Position numbers and translations under genes: made by a program. A stretch of DNA of 64,000 nucleotides from Polaribacter cellanae (GTDB lineage Bacteria; Bacteroidota; Bacteroidia; Flavobacteriales; Flavobacteriaceae), in NCBI RefSeq assembly GCF_017569185.1, contig NZ_CP071869.1, forward strand, positions 1,726,001-1,790,000. The letters run 5' to 3'. Positions 30,674 to 39,091 of the stretch are shown in pieces. A model generated the notes under the pieces. That model worked only from the letters and a program-made list of their open reading frames with translations, had not been told where the DNA came from and ran no database searches. Position 1 is the first letter of the stretch, and the number at the start of each line of letters is the position of its first letter.

Positions 30674-30800
30674 TCTCATCTTAAATACTTCCCTTAGAGA
30701 AAGACTTTAAGAAGCTTTTTCTTTTTTTGAAAATTTTAAGAATTGTAAACAGGTTTTTAAATCTATAATTAATTTCTGTTTTTTCAAAAAGATAACTTTT

Positions 30801-30830
30801 AAAATCCATTCTATATAGAGTGGATTTTTT
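30801..30830 (+). terminator. Probable rho-independent terminator after the bacilliredoxin gene
   Basis: AAATCCATTCT pairs with AGAGTGGATTT (one G-U pair) across a short ATAT loop and is followed by a T-run. It lies between the bacilliredoxin gene and the next plus-strand gene. Confidence 0.5.
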
Positions 30831-30853
30831 ACTTTTACACAAAAACCAAACAA

Positions 30854-31096
30854 ATGGCTTCTTTACATTCTACCAACACAACTGAAGAGTTAAAAAAGAA
30901 AATTAAAACCCAAAAAAAGATGGCAATAATTCATGGGTTTATTATTTTATTAATGATTGCTTTTGCTATTTTTTCTTCTATAAAAAATGGAATTTCTTTT
31001 CAAACTTTTTTACCTCTATTTTTTATCCCAATGGAAATTATAATGCTTTTTGAATTAAAAAAACTAAAAAAAGAATTGGCTGACAGAACTAAATAA
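30854..31096 (+). CDS. Small two-helix membrane protein, function unknown
   Basis: The 80-aa protein has a charged N-terminus (LKKKIKTQKK), two hydrophobic helices (about 25-43 and 49-65) and a lysine-rich tail (FELKKLKKELADRTK). I do not recognise a characterised family. Its stop overlaps the start of the HD phosphohydrolase gene by one base (TAATG), so the two are translationally coupled and probably form one transcript. Confidence 0.7.
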   Translation: MASLHSTNTTEELKKKIKTQKKMAIIHGFIILLMIAFAIFSSIKNGISFQTFLPLFFIPMEIIMLFELKKLKKELADRTK

Positions 31097-31776
31097 TGAA
31101 CAAAGAAAAAGTAATTTCCAACACAATTGCATTTGTAAAAGAAGCATTAAAAAATGCTGAAGGTGGCCATGATTGGTTTCATATTAAACGTGTTTTTAAC
31201 AACGCAATTCTAATTTCTAGAGAAGAAAAAGCCAATGTTTTTGTGATTTCTTTAGCGGCTTTATTACATGATATTGCAGATCCAAAATTTAATAATGGAG
31301 ATGAAGCTATAGGACCTAAAAAAGCACGTGATTTTTTAATTTCTGAGAAAATTCCGAAAGATATTGGCATGCATGTAGTAAATATTATAAAGCATATTTC
31401 TTTTAAAAATTCCTTTGATACTGAAACAAGTTCAACACAAGTAAATAACAAGAAATTTACTTCTAAAGAGTTAGAAATTGTACAAGATGCAGATAGGTTA
31501 GATGCAATTGGTGCGATTGGAATTGCTCGTTGCTTTAATTATGGTGGTTTTAAAAACAACGTTTTATACGACCCAGAAATTGCACCAAATTTAAACATGA
31601 CCAAAGAGGAATACAAAAGTTCTTCTGCCCCAACAATTAATCATTTTTATGAAAAATTGTTATTGTTAAAAGATCAAATGAACACAGAAACTGGAAAACG
31701 AATCGCCATAGAAAGACATAAATTTATGGAAAAATATTTAGAACAATTCTATAATGAGTGGAATGGTGTTAAATAA
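31096..31776 (+). CDS. HD-domain phosphohydrolase
   Basis: The 226-aa protein has the HD metal-site signature: H25 and H29 in GGHDWFHI, H58-D59 in LLHDIAD, and a downstream Asp in VQDADRLDAIGAIGIAR. This pattern matches the YedJ/YpgQ-type HD hydrolases of nucleotides or related phosphoesters. The substrate is not known; the YpgQ group hydrolyses (d)NTPs. It is coupled to the small membrane protein upstream through a TAATG overlap. Confidence 0.88.
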   Translation: MNKEKVISNTIAFVKEALKNAEGGHDWFHIKRVFNNAILISREEKANVFVISLAALLHDIADPKFNNGDEAIGPKKARDFLISEKIPKDIGMHVVNIIKHISFKNSFDTETSSTQVNNKKFTSKELEIVQDADRLDAIGAIGIARCFNYGGFKNNVLYDPEIAPNLNMTKEEYKSSSAPTINHFYEKLLLLKDQMNTETGKRIAIERHKFMEKYLEQFYNEWNGVK

Positions 31777-31946
31777 ATATTTTTGATAAATAAAAAATAA
31801 TTATAAATTTAAACTATAAAAAATATCTTTTTAAGTTATTGTTTAAAGACGTTTCTTTTTTTCTTATAGTAATTCTTAAGACACCTACTAAAAGTACCTT
31901 TAAAACTCCTTAAAAATTGTTTTATGATATTTTTCGTAAATTTTTC

Positions 31947-32816
31947 TTATTGAACAAGATTTAACATTTCGCTTCTGTATTTCGATGCAGATTTTCCCGT
32001 AAATTCTTTAAACAATTTATTAAAGTGAGAAAAATTGTTAAAACCACATTCGTAAGAAACATCTGCAATACTCATATTACTTTCCGATAATAATTTTGTT
32101 GCATGCACAACTCGATATTCATTTACCAATTTTGTAAATGTTTTTGTGGTTGTTTTTTTAAAAAATCTACAAAATGCAGGAACTGTCATACTTACCACAT
32201 CTGCAACTTCATCTAAAGAAATGTGTCTTGTAAAGTTTTCGTTTATGTGTTTAAAAACCAAATCTATCTTTTCGCTATCTTGTGGTTGGGTTTCAAAAGC
32301 AAATCCGTCTGCATTTAAAATGGTATAATCGTTTGTAGTTGCCAACTCTTTTAAAATATCTAAGAACGATATAATTCTATCTGCACCTTCTAAATCTACT
32401 AACTCTTCAATTTTGGCTCCTATTCTTTTTTTAATTTCAATATTAAAACGAATTCCTTTTTTAGCACGCTCGAAAAGTTGATCGATGGAAAGCATTTCTG
32501 GAATTTTAAAGAAATTATCGCCTAAAAATTCGGGTTTAAACTGTATTAAAGTTTCGGAACCATTTGTTGTTAAACGATCCATATACCCTAAATGTGGCAA
32601 ATTAGAACCTATTAAAACTAATTGACTATTGTTAAAATAGCTAATATGGTTTCCAATATGTCTTTTCCCTTTTCCTTTATTCACGTAAACCAATTCTATT
32701 TCTGGATGAAAATGCCAGAACGCTTTTTTCGTTTTTAAAAACTGTACGTGTTTTTTAACCAATAAAGAACTTCCAAAACTTGGTACAATTTTCTCTAATG
32801 TTGGTTTTGTTTTCAT
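31947..32816 (-). CDS. AraC-family transcriptional regulator
   Basis: The 289-aa protein has an N-terminal cupin-like sensor domain (about 25-110, FWHFHPEIELVYVNKGKGKRHIG) and two C-terminal helix-turn-helix motifs (about 185-285), including ISLDEVADVVSMTVPAFCRFFK and MSIADVSYECGFNNFSHFNKLFK, the AraC signature. It is transcribed divergently from the secreted protein gene at 33025, whose promoter lies in the shared 208-bp gap. It may control that gene or itself (inference). The ligand is unknown. Confidence 0.9.
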   Translation of the reverse strand: MKTKPTLEKIVPSFGSSLLVKKHVQFLKTKKAFWHFHPEIELVYVNKGKGKRHIGNHISYFNNSQLVLIGSNLPHLGYMDRLTTNGSETLIQFKPEFLGDNFFKIPEMLSIDQLFERAKKGIRFNIEIKKRIGAKIEELVDLEGADRIISFLDILKELATTNDYTILNADGFAFETQPQDSEKIDLVFKHINENFTRHISLDEVADVVSMTVPAFCRFFKKTTTKTFTKLVNEYRVVHATKLLSESNMSIADVSYECGFNNFSHFNKLFKEFTGKSASKYRSEMLNLVQ

Positions 32817-32984
32817 AATCTTCTTTTTCGAAAAGCAAAATTACAACTCTAAAAAGTAATAAAATATATAAAATTACCTTTATTGTATGCTATATTAACT
32901 TTACATTAATTTAACAATAGTATCTGTGATAATTTAGCATAGATACTTGTCAATTTTGATGTTTTCAGACACTTGAATCTGCCA

Positions 32985-32992
32985 TAAATTTG
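32985..32992 (+). promoter_or_regulatory. Putative -7 box (TAAATTTG) of the secreted-protein gene
   Basis: TAAATTTG is an exact TAnnTTTG match 32 bp before the ATG at 33025. The in-frame ATG at 32995 would sit on or before the transcript start, which argues for the internal start. Confidence 0.5.
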
Positions 32993-33024
32993 CAGTGTTA
33001 ATTATAACAAACAAAAAAAGAAAA

Positions 33025-33606
33025 ATGAAAACAATTAAAAAATACTTAGTAGTAGCATTAATATTCGGAACATTATTAAGTTACGCAAAAGAAAACAATA
33101 CATCTATTAACCCTATTAATGGCAAGAGAGTAAAGGTTGAATTTAACGCTGTTAAAAAAGGAAACACACTTACTATAAAACAAGAAAATGGTGTTACTTT
33201 ATATACATCTAAAATTACAGAAGCAGGAACATTCTCTAAAACATTCGACTTTTCTGCATTGGCTTCTGGAAACTACATTGCAGCGTTAGAGAAAGATTTC
33301 GAAATTATTAAAAAGACTTTTAAAGTAGAAAATGGAACTGTTCTTTTTTCTAAAAAAAATGAAACTGAATTTAAACCAGTAATAAGAACTGAAAACGAAT
33401 TGGTTTTAATTTCCAAAATTTCTTTCAACAAAAAACCTTTACAAGTAACTATTTTTTATAAAAATGAAGTTATTTATTCTGAAACAATTAAAGAAACAGA
33501 GAGAATTTTAAGTAGAGTTTATAGAGTTTCTAAAAAATTAAGAGGAGACTATAAAGTAATTGTTTACACAAACAATAAATCTTACGAACAGGACTTTAAT
33601 CTTTAA
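33025..33606 (+). CDS. Small secreted protein, function unknown
   Basis: The start MKTIKKYLVVALIFGTLLSYA is a clean signal peptide. The mature part is beta-rich with two similar halves (VEFNAVKKGNTLTIKQENGVTLYTSKI and a later ISFNKKPLQVTIFYKNEVIYSETI), suggesting two small beta-sandwich domains. Such proteins are common in Flavobacteriia without an assigned function. The ATG at 33025 is chosen over 32995 for the signal peptide and the upstream -7 box. It is single, with a strong terminator after it, and divergent from the AraC regulator. Confidence 0.75.
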   Translation: MKTIKKYLVVALIFGTLLSYAKENNTSINPINGKRVKVEFNAVKKGNTLTIKQENGVTLYTSKITEAGTFSKTFDFSALASGNYIAALEKDFEIIKKTFKVENGTVLFSKKNETEFKPVIRTENELVLISKISFNKKPLQVTIFYKNEVIYSETIKETERILSRVYRVSKKLRGDYKVIVYTNNKSYEQDFNL

Positions 33607-33653
33607 AAAATAAAGTAAAATATCAAATAAAATATTTCTTTTATTTTGATTAG

Positions 33654-33686
33654 AAAAAGCGAACCTTTATTAGTTCGCTTTTTTTT
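33654..33686 (+). terminator. Rho-independent terminator
   Basis: AAAAAGCGAAC and GTTCGCTTTTT form a perfect stem with an 8-nt loop followed by a T-run. It ends the secreted-protein gene and may also serve the convergent enoyl-CoA hydratase gene. Confidence 0.8.
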
Positions 33687-33728
33687 GTGTTTCTAATTTT
33701 TTATTAAAAATAAGCTTCATTTATATAA

Positions 33729-34511
33729 TTAATTCCCCGAGAAATTTGGCTTTCTTTTTTCTAAAAAAGCTGTAGTTCCTTCTTCGAAATCTTCGGTTCC
33801 AAAGCATTTTCCAAACTCTTCTATTTCTATATCAAAGCCATTTACACCATCTTCGAAATTCGCATTTACAGCCTTAATCGCTGCTGCAATTGCTACAGAA
33901 GAATTTCGCATAATTTTACTGGCAATTTTTTCTGCCAATGGTAATAATTCTTCTTGGGAAACCACATGATTCACCAAACCACATTCTTTTGCTTCTTCTG
34001 CAGAAATCATTCCAGCTGTCATAATTAACTCCATTGCCTTTCCTTTACCAACCAATTGTGGCAAACGTTGTGTACCTCCATAACCCGGAATTACACCTAA
34101 AGATACTTCTGGTAACCCCATTTTTGCATTGTTAGATGCAATTCTAAAATGACACGCCATTGCCAACTCTAAACCTCCACCTAAAGCAAAACCATTTACA
34201 GCTGCTATAACAGGAGTTGCTAAATTTTCCACAAAGTTAAACAACATTTCTTGTCCTGCTCTTGCTAAATTTGCGCCTTCTTCTACTGAAAAATGAGCAA
34301 ATTCTGCAATATCTGCACCTGCAACAAAAGCTTTATCTCCACTTCCTGTAACAATAATTGTTTCTACACTTAAATCGCTTTCTAAAGTATCGAAAGCTTT
34401 ATGTAATTCTTGTATGGTTGCTTTATTTAAAGCGTTTAATTTCTTAGGGCGATTAATGGTTATTTGTGCGATACCATTGCTTTTTGAAACTAATAGATTT
34501 TCGTAATTCAT
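33729..34511 (-). CDS. Enoyl-CoA hydratase/isomerase (crotonase family)
   Basis: The 260-aa protein is full length for the crotonase family. The oxyanion-hole segment is AGADIAE (64-70) and the second one is NGFALGGGLELAMAC (106-120). Both hydratase glutamates are present: E115 in GGGLEL and E135 in LPEVSLGVIPGYGGTQRL, in the positions of Glu144 and Glu164 of rat enoyl-CoA hydratase. It should hydrate 2-enoyl-CoA in fatty-acid or amino-acid degradation. It stands alone on the minus strand, so the pathway is not fixed by neighbours. Confidence 0.92.
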   Translation of the reverse strand: MNYENLLVSKSNGIAQITINRPKKLNALNKATIQELHKAFDTLESDLSVETIIVTGSGDKAFVAGADIAEFAHFSVEEGANLARAGQEMLFNFVENLATPVIAAVNGFALGGGLELAMACHFRIASNNAKMGLPEVSLGVIPGYGGTQRLPQLVGKGKAMELIMTAGMISAEEAKECGLVNHVVSQEELLPLAEKIASKIMRNSSVAIAAAIKAVNANFEDGVNGFDIEIEEFGKCFGTEDFEEGTTAFLEKRKPNFSGN

Positions 34512-34678
34512 ATTTATTATGTTTTAAAAATTATATTTAAGACTTTACTTAGACTAGCTCTTCCGAAATTTCGTGGATAACATTTAATTTTTATAGGCTC
34601 TTATTTCACAAAAATAATTTTGTTATTATTTTTATTTAAACGCTATTTGTAAACTATAACTTAGACTGCAAATTTTTT

Positions 34679-36136
34679 TTATTCCATTGGTAAAATAACT
34701 GTAAAAGTAGTTCCAACTCCTTCTTTAGAAGTAAATGAAATAGAGCCTCCATACACTTCAATAATATTTTTTATAATCCCTAAACCTAAGCCCATTCCAC
34801 TTGATTTGGTCGTAAATTTAGGTTCGAATATTAATTCCTTTACTTCTTCTGAAATTCCCTTTCCATTGTCTGAAACAATAATTTTTACATTTTCGTTTTC
34901 AGATAAAACTTCTACTTCAACTAATGGATTTTCTTCCTTTTCTGTTGCTTGTAAAGCATTTTTTACCAAGTTTGTTACAATTCTAATCAACTGTGTCTTG
35001 TCTAAAAAAGCATACAATTCCTCTTCTTTAGCAATGTATTTAATCGCTTTTTCGTTAAAAATATCCAAAGCTAACTTTACCACATCAATTACTTCTATTT
35101 TTTCTTTTTTCTGAGATGGCATTTTTGCAAAGTCAGAAAACGCAGAGGCAATAGAACTCATTACATCTATTTGCTGAATTAAAGTTTGCGAATACTCTTT
35201 TAATTTCTCCTTAATTTTTGGATCTTCAGCATTAAACTTTCGCTCGAAACTTTGCACAGTTAATCGCATTGGAGTTAACGGGTTTTTAATTTCGTGTGCC
35301 ACTTGTTTTGCCATTTCTCTCCACGCTTGTTCTCTTTCGCTTTTTGCTAATTTTACAGCACTTTCTTCTAATTGGTCGATCATATTATTATATGCATCTA
35401 CTAAAACCTCAATTTCTGAACTTGCTTTATTTAAAATAATTTTCTCATTTTGCTCATTCAAACGCGTTTGTTGCATCTTGTCTGAAATCGTTTTTATAGA
35501 ACGTGTAATGTAACTTGATAGAAAAAACGCAAGGGCAATTGCAATTAAAAACATTAAGATATATACCAAACTTAACCTGTACATAAACTCTCGAAGTTCG
35601 TGTTCGATTTCGGAATTATCTTGTGTAAACTGCAATTCTAAAATACCTATTCTTTTGTATTTAGCATCGCTTATATAAGAATACGAAGTTTGATAACTCT
35701 TATCTTCTACTTCTAAATTTTTTAAAATTCTATGGTTAGAGTTTTGCGCCAATTCTTTAATTATTTCTTCAGAAAGTGGCATTACATCTATCTTTTCGAA
35801 AGCACTTGCTATTGAAGATTTTAACAAATTTCCATTCAAATCGTAAATGGCAATGTTCAACTTATTTATTGAAGAAATTTCGTAAATACGTTCTTTAAAA
35901 ATTTTATCTAAATTTTCTGTATTTACAGCATAGGTTGTTTTATTGGTAAGTTCTAAATCTATAATTTGTTTTGCAATGGCTTCTTTTCTTTCGAAACGCT
36001 GAATGTTATAGTCTTTCGTTTGCTCGTCATATTGATAGATAGTAACAACCAATATTAAAATTGATGCTAATAACACCAATAAAATCATCGATAAAAAAAT
36101 ACGAATCCTTAAGGAAACATTTTTGAATATTTTCAA
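34679..36136 (-). CDS. Membrane sensor histidine kinase, NtrY-like
   Basis: The 485-aa protein has two transmembrane helices (about 13-35 and 188-208) around a periplasmic sensor of about 150 aa, then a HAMP linker (209-262), a HisKA domain with phospho-acceptor H281 in VAHEIKNPLTPMRL, and an HATPase_c domain with N393 (NALQA), DNGKG (423-427) and GMGLGLGI (447-454). The HEIKNPLTP form is typical of NtrY-type kinases. No response-regulator gene is adjacent. It starts 4 bp after the lipoprotein gene, so both are one operon and the lipoprotein may act in sensing (inference). Confidence 0.92.
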   Translation of the reverse strand: MKIFKNVSLRIRIFLSMILLVLLASILILVVTIYQYDEQTKDYNIQRFERKEAIAKQIIDLELTNKTTYAVNTENLDKIFKERIYEISSINKLNIAIYDLNGNLLKSSIASAFEKIDVMPLSEEIIKELAQNSNHRILKNLEVEDKSYQTSYSYISDAKYKRIGILELQFTQDNSEIEHELREFMYRLSLVYILMFLIAIALAFFLSSYITRSIKTISDKMQQTRLNEQNEKIILNKASSEIEVLVDAYNNMIDQLEESAVKLAKSEREQAWREMAKQVAHEIKNPLTPMRLTVQSFERKFNAEDPKIKEKLKEYSQTLIQQIDVMSSIASAFSDFAKMPSQKKEKIEVIDVVKLALDIFNEKAIKYIAKEEELYAFLDKTQLIRIVTNLVKNALQATEKEENPLVEVEVLSENENVKIIVSDNGKGISEEVKELIFEPKFTTKSSGMGLGLGIIKNIIEVYGGSISFTSKEGVGTTFTVILPME

Positions 36137-36140
36137 ATTA

Positions 36141-36602
36141 TTATTCTTTTATTTGTTTTGTTTTCATTGTTAAAAGATCGTCGAAATCGCCATCTTTATC
36201 CCAATCGTATTTACTTTTGGCAAGAAAACCTTCTTTTGTTTTTGTAATATGATAACTCACTTTCATCTCTCGATCTATATAAAAAAATTCTACAAAAAGA
36301 GAATCGTTTTCTACACGCCATTTTCCATTAGAATTGGAAGTTTTTTCTCCTTTTTTATTCATAAACCAAGCAGAAAATGTTCCATCTAAATTGTATTTAG
36401 ATTGTGCTAAAATTTCTGGATCATCATCAAACTTATCTTCGTATATTTCTAAAGAATCTGATTTTTGATAGGTTGGCATTTCTAATTTTAAATACGTTGT
36501 TTGCCAACTCTTTGCCATATATTTTTTTAATGGATTTTCTTTCTTACAAGCAACAAAAAGCATTCCGAAAACGATTAGAATTGTAAAAAATATTGATTTC
36601 AT
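36141..36602 (-). CDS. Lipoprotein, function unknown
   Basis: The signal peptide ends in a lipobox (LFVAC, Cys19). The rest (KKYMAKSWQTTYLKLEMPTYQKSDSLEIYEDKF..) is a lipocalin-like small protein of the type often found in Bacteroidota: a beta-strand pattern with GTFSAWFMNKKGEKTSNSNGKWRVENDSL. The last residues of the gene are followed after 4 bp by the histidine kinase. It is probably an envelope protein co-expressed with the kinase. Confidence 0.78.
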   Translation of the reverse strand: MKSIFFTILIVFGMLFVACKKENPLKKYMAKSWQTTYLKLEMPTYQKSDSLEIYEDKFDDDPEILAQSKYNLDGTFSAWFMNKKGEKTSNSNGKWRVENDSLFVEFFYIDREMKVSYHITKTKEGFLAKSKYDWDKDGDFDDLLTMKTKQIKE

Positions 36603-36715
36603 CTTGAGTTCTTTTTAAGAACGACAAGATACTTAAATAAAAAAGTCATTACAAATTAAAATTGCAAAGGCGGAAAAAGTTAATTGATGAAAAACGCTTA
36701 AATTCCAATTCAACT

Positions 36716-37138
36716 ATGTTAGCTATAGATAACGCTAATGGTGGAGTTTATGATATTGAAAACTTTGCAGAACTACCAAATGAACTTCATGAATATATAC
36801 AACAAAGACAATTTAACTTTGTACCAACTTATAGTAGCTTAAATATTAGTGGTGGTAATCAAATCATTAATCCAACTGACTTAAACAAAAACTACTCTCC
36901 ATTATCACCTCCCTTAGCTCCTAAAAATTCTTGCTTTGATAATTTTTATACCAACCCTTTGTCTAGTAAAGGTCATACTCAATTTACATTGAAAAATGGA
37001 AACGATATTTTTTGCTCCAATTGTAATTCTAACAGAATATTAATTGCATCGATTCAAAAAAAGAATGTATTTTATATGTTATTCCCATTTTTCGAAAAAA
37101 TAAGACACATTTGTAATAACTGTAAGACAATATTTTAG
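36716..37138 (+). CDS. Hypothetical protein with C-terminal four-cysteine zinc ribbon
   Basis: The 140-aa product has no recognised family. The C-terminal third carries FCSNCNSNRI and HICNNCKTIF, a CxxC...CxxC pair that would bind zinc, separated by a hydrophobic stretch (KKNVFYMLFPFFEKI). The N-terminal part is acidic and contains ELPNELHEYIQQRQ. I chose the ATG at 36716; a TTG at 36662 extends the frame by 18 residues and cannot be excluded. The frame lies between the divergent lipoprotein gene and umuD. Real-gene status is likely because of the two CxxC motifs. Confidence 0.6.
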   Translation: MLAIDNANGGVYDIENFAELPNELHEYIQQRQFNFVPTYSSLNISGGNQIINPTDLNKNYSPLSPPLAPKNSCFDNFYTNPLSSKGHTQFTLKNGNDIFCSNCNSNRILIASIQKKNVFYMLFPFFEKIRHICNNCKTIF

Positions 37139-37210
37139 AATTATTTTTCGAAAACTTATTTTAAAATAAATTCTGTAAAATTTAAAGAAAAGTTATAATT
37201 TTACAAGCAA

Positions 37211-37645
37211 ATGGAAACATCTAAAAATCTTATTTTTTTCAATCCAAAACCATCTACAATCGATGGTGCTCTATTAATAGATACTGGTATTTCTGCAGGT
37301 TTTCCTATTCCTTCAGGAGATTTTGAGCAAGAAAAGGTTTCTTTAGATGAAGAGTTAATTAAAAATAAAAACAGTACTTTTTTTGCGAAAGTAAAAGGTC
37401 AATCGATGATTAATGCTGGGCTAAATAACAACGATTTATTAGTTATTGACAGAAGTTTACAGCCAGAAGATAAAAAAATTGCAGTTTGTTATGTCGATGG
37501 AGAATTTACTGTAAAACGACTAAGAGTTCAAAATAATGAAGTTTGGTTGCAACCAGAAAACCCAGATTATCCCATTATAAAAATTACAGAAGAAAACGAT
37601 TTTATAATTTGGGGAATTGTAACAAACGTGATTAAAAAATTATAA
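37211..37645 (+). CDS. umuD: UmuD-type S24 autoprotease
   Basis: The 144-aa protein has the LexA/UmuD S24 peptidase fold. The Ala-Gly self-cleavage site is A29-G30 (ISAGFPIP), the catalytic serine is S65 (VKGQSMINAG) and the lysine is K102 (FTVKRLRV). No N-terminal DNA-binding domain is present, which separates it from LexA. UmuD normally activates the polymerase V subunit UmuC, but no umuC follows; a Bax-inhibitor-like membrane gene starts 25 bp downstream. It may work with a distant umuC or have another job. Confidence 0.88.
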   Translation: METSKNLIFFNPKPSTIDGALLIDTGISAGFPIPSGDFEQEKVSLDEELIKNKNSTFFAKVKGQSMINAGLNNNDLLVIDRSLQPEDKKIAVCYVDGEFTVKRLRVQNNEVWLQPENPDYPIIKITEENDFIIWGIVTNVIKKL

Positions 37646-37670
37646 CAAAATAATATTTAAATTTTAAATT

Positions 37671-38381
37671 ATGGAAAATGCTTTTGAAAATTTTGAAAAC
37701 AAATTACTTTTAACACAAGCAACAGATAAAGTTCGTGTAGAATTTTATAAAAAAACATACGCACATGTTGGTGGTGGCATCTTATTATTTATACTTTTCG
37801 AATATCTTTTACTGCAAAGCAATACTCTTGTAGAGTTTATGCTTTCGATGACACAGGGTTGGAAATGGTTAGTAATGCTAGGTGGTTTTATGTTTATAAC
37901 CAATTATGCAGAAAGTACTGCCTTAAAAACTGCTGATAAAAATAAACAATATTTAGCCTATGCAATTTACATTTTTGCTGAAGCTATTATTTTTGTACCA
38001 CTTTTATATATGGCAATTATTTATACAGAAAGTTACGATTTATTGCAACAAGCAACTATTGTTACTTTGGCTTTATTTGTGGGAATTTCTTCTATTGTTT
38101 TTATTACAAAAAAAGATTTTTCTTTTATAAAATCTGGGTTAACAATTGGTTTCTTTATTGCAATTGGATTAATTATTGCTGGCTCTTTATTCGGTTTTAA
38201 TTTAGGTTTGTGGTTCTCAGTGGGTATGTGTGTTTTGGCTGGTGGAGCTATTTTATACCAAACCTCTAACTTGGTAAACAAGTTTGGTACAGAAGATTAC
38301 ATTCCTGCAGCCTTAGGTTTATTCGCTTCTTTAATGTTACTTTTCTGGTATGTATTATCGATTTTTATGTCTAGGGATTAA
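37671..38381 (+). CDS. Bax inhibitor-1/YccA-like membrane protein
   Basis: The 236-aa protein has about seven hydrophobic helices spaced through its length and the general layout of the Bax inhibitor-1/YccA family (..FFYVTKTYAHVGGGILLF-like start, TNYAES after the second helix, and QTSNLVNKFGTEDYIPAALGLFASLMLLF near the C-terminus, where the family has its QT..(I/L) pattern). Family members are proposed calcium-leak channels or FtsH-interacting proteins. It follows umuD by 25 bp, so the two are likely co-transcribed. Confidence 0.85.
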   Translation: MENAFENFENKLLLTQATDKVRVEFYKKTYAHVGGGILLFILFEYLLLQSNTLVEFMLSMTQGWKWLVMLGGFMFITNYAESTALKTADKNKQYLAYAIYIFAEAIIFVPLLYMAIIYTESYDLLQQATIVTLALFVGISSIVFITKKDFSFIKSGLTIGFFIAIGLIIAGSLFGFNLGLWFSVGMCVLAGGAILYQTSNLVNKFGTEDYIPAALGLFASLMLLFWYVLSIFMSRD

Positions 38382-38406
38382 GGCATTTATCTTATAAATT
38401 TAAAGA

Positions 38407-38439
38407 AAATCAGTACTTTTTAGTGCTGATTTTTTTTTT
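38407..38439 (+). terminator. Rho-independent terminator after the Bax-inhibitor gene
   Basis: AAATCAGTAC and GTGCTGATTT pair (one G-U) around a 6-nt loop, followed by nine T. It closes the umuD/Bax-inhibitor transcript. Confidence 0.8.
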
Positions 38440-38442
38440 GAT

Positions 38443-38649
38443 AATTGGGCTTCCAACAATTTTAATTCAGTTAATTTCTTCAATTTATATAAACCAATTA
38501 ACATCTTTATTACAATATTTAATATTATAATTGCTGCTTTTGATTTGAAATGTGTTTTTTTAATCATCACAGGATTGTTTTTTATTCTGTTTAGTAAAAT
38601 ATTTACAAATGCAAGAAACCTAAAACAAGAAAACGATTTAACAATATAA
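38443..38649 (+). pseudogene. C-terminal remnant of a DUF2975 membrane protein gene
   Basis: A plus-strand frame ending TAA at 38649 encodes FNSVNFFNLYKPINIF..IIITGLFFILFSKIFTN..LKQENDLTI, matching the C-terminal end of DUF2975 proteins (two helices and a closing LKQENDLTI). No start codon precedes it in frame: the frame runs back into the upstream terminator and meets a stop at 38401. DUF2975 genes usually sit directly upstream of a small Cro/C1-type regulator, as this relic does. The 5' two thirds seem deleted. Confidence 0.65.
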
Positions 38650-38651
38650 AT

Positions 38652-38858
38652 ATGGCAATCGTAGTAAATTTAGATGTAATGCTTGCCATACGCAAAATGA
38701 AAAGCAAAGATTTGGAAGAAATTATCGGCATTACAACCGCTAATTTATCCATTTTAAAATCTGGCAAAGCAAAAGCAATTCATTTCTCTACTTTAGAAGC
38801 AATTTGCGATGCTTTGGACTGCCAACCTGCAGATATTTTAGAATATAGAGAAGATTAA
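38652..38858 (+). CDS. Small Cro/C1-type HTH regulator (YozG-like)
   Basis: The 68-aa protein is a single helix-turn-helix domain: MLAIRKMKSKDLEEIIGITTANLSILKSGKAKAIHFSTLEAICDALDCQPADILEY. This is the XRE/YozG-like family that pairs with DUF2975. Here the partner gene is reduced to a fragment ending 2 bp upstream, so its promoter may be lost or replaced. The gene itself appears intact. Confidence 0.88.
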   Translation: MAIVVNLDVMLAIRKMKSKDLEEIIGITTANLSILKSGKAKAIHFSTLEAICDALDCQPADILEYRED

Positions 38859-39091
38859 ATAATTTTTATTTTTATCTAAAATAATCAAAATTATTAGGGA
38901 ATTAATTATAACAAAAAGTTATACAAAGAAGTCGCAAAGTTACACAGAGAAATTTCACTCTTGTAGTTTTAATTATTCAAATCGCTTTTCTAATTTCTTT
39001 TCAAATCAAGAGAACAAACTGTCAAAAAAAAAAATCATAAAGTCTGCAAACATTCTCTGTAAAAACCTGTGAAATCTATCTCAAAATAAAA

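Noticed and set aside
33654..33686. Hairpin as a mobile repeat
   Set aside because: A single copy with a T-run after a gene end is a normal terminator.
37211..37645. LexA repressor
   Set aside because: The protein lacks the N-terminal DNA-binding domain and has UmuD length.
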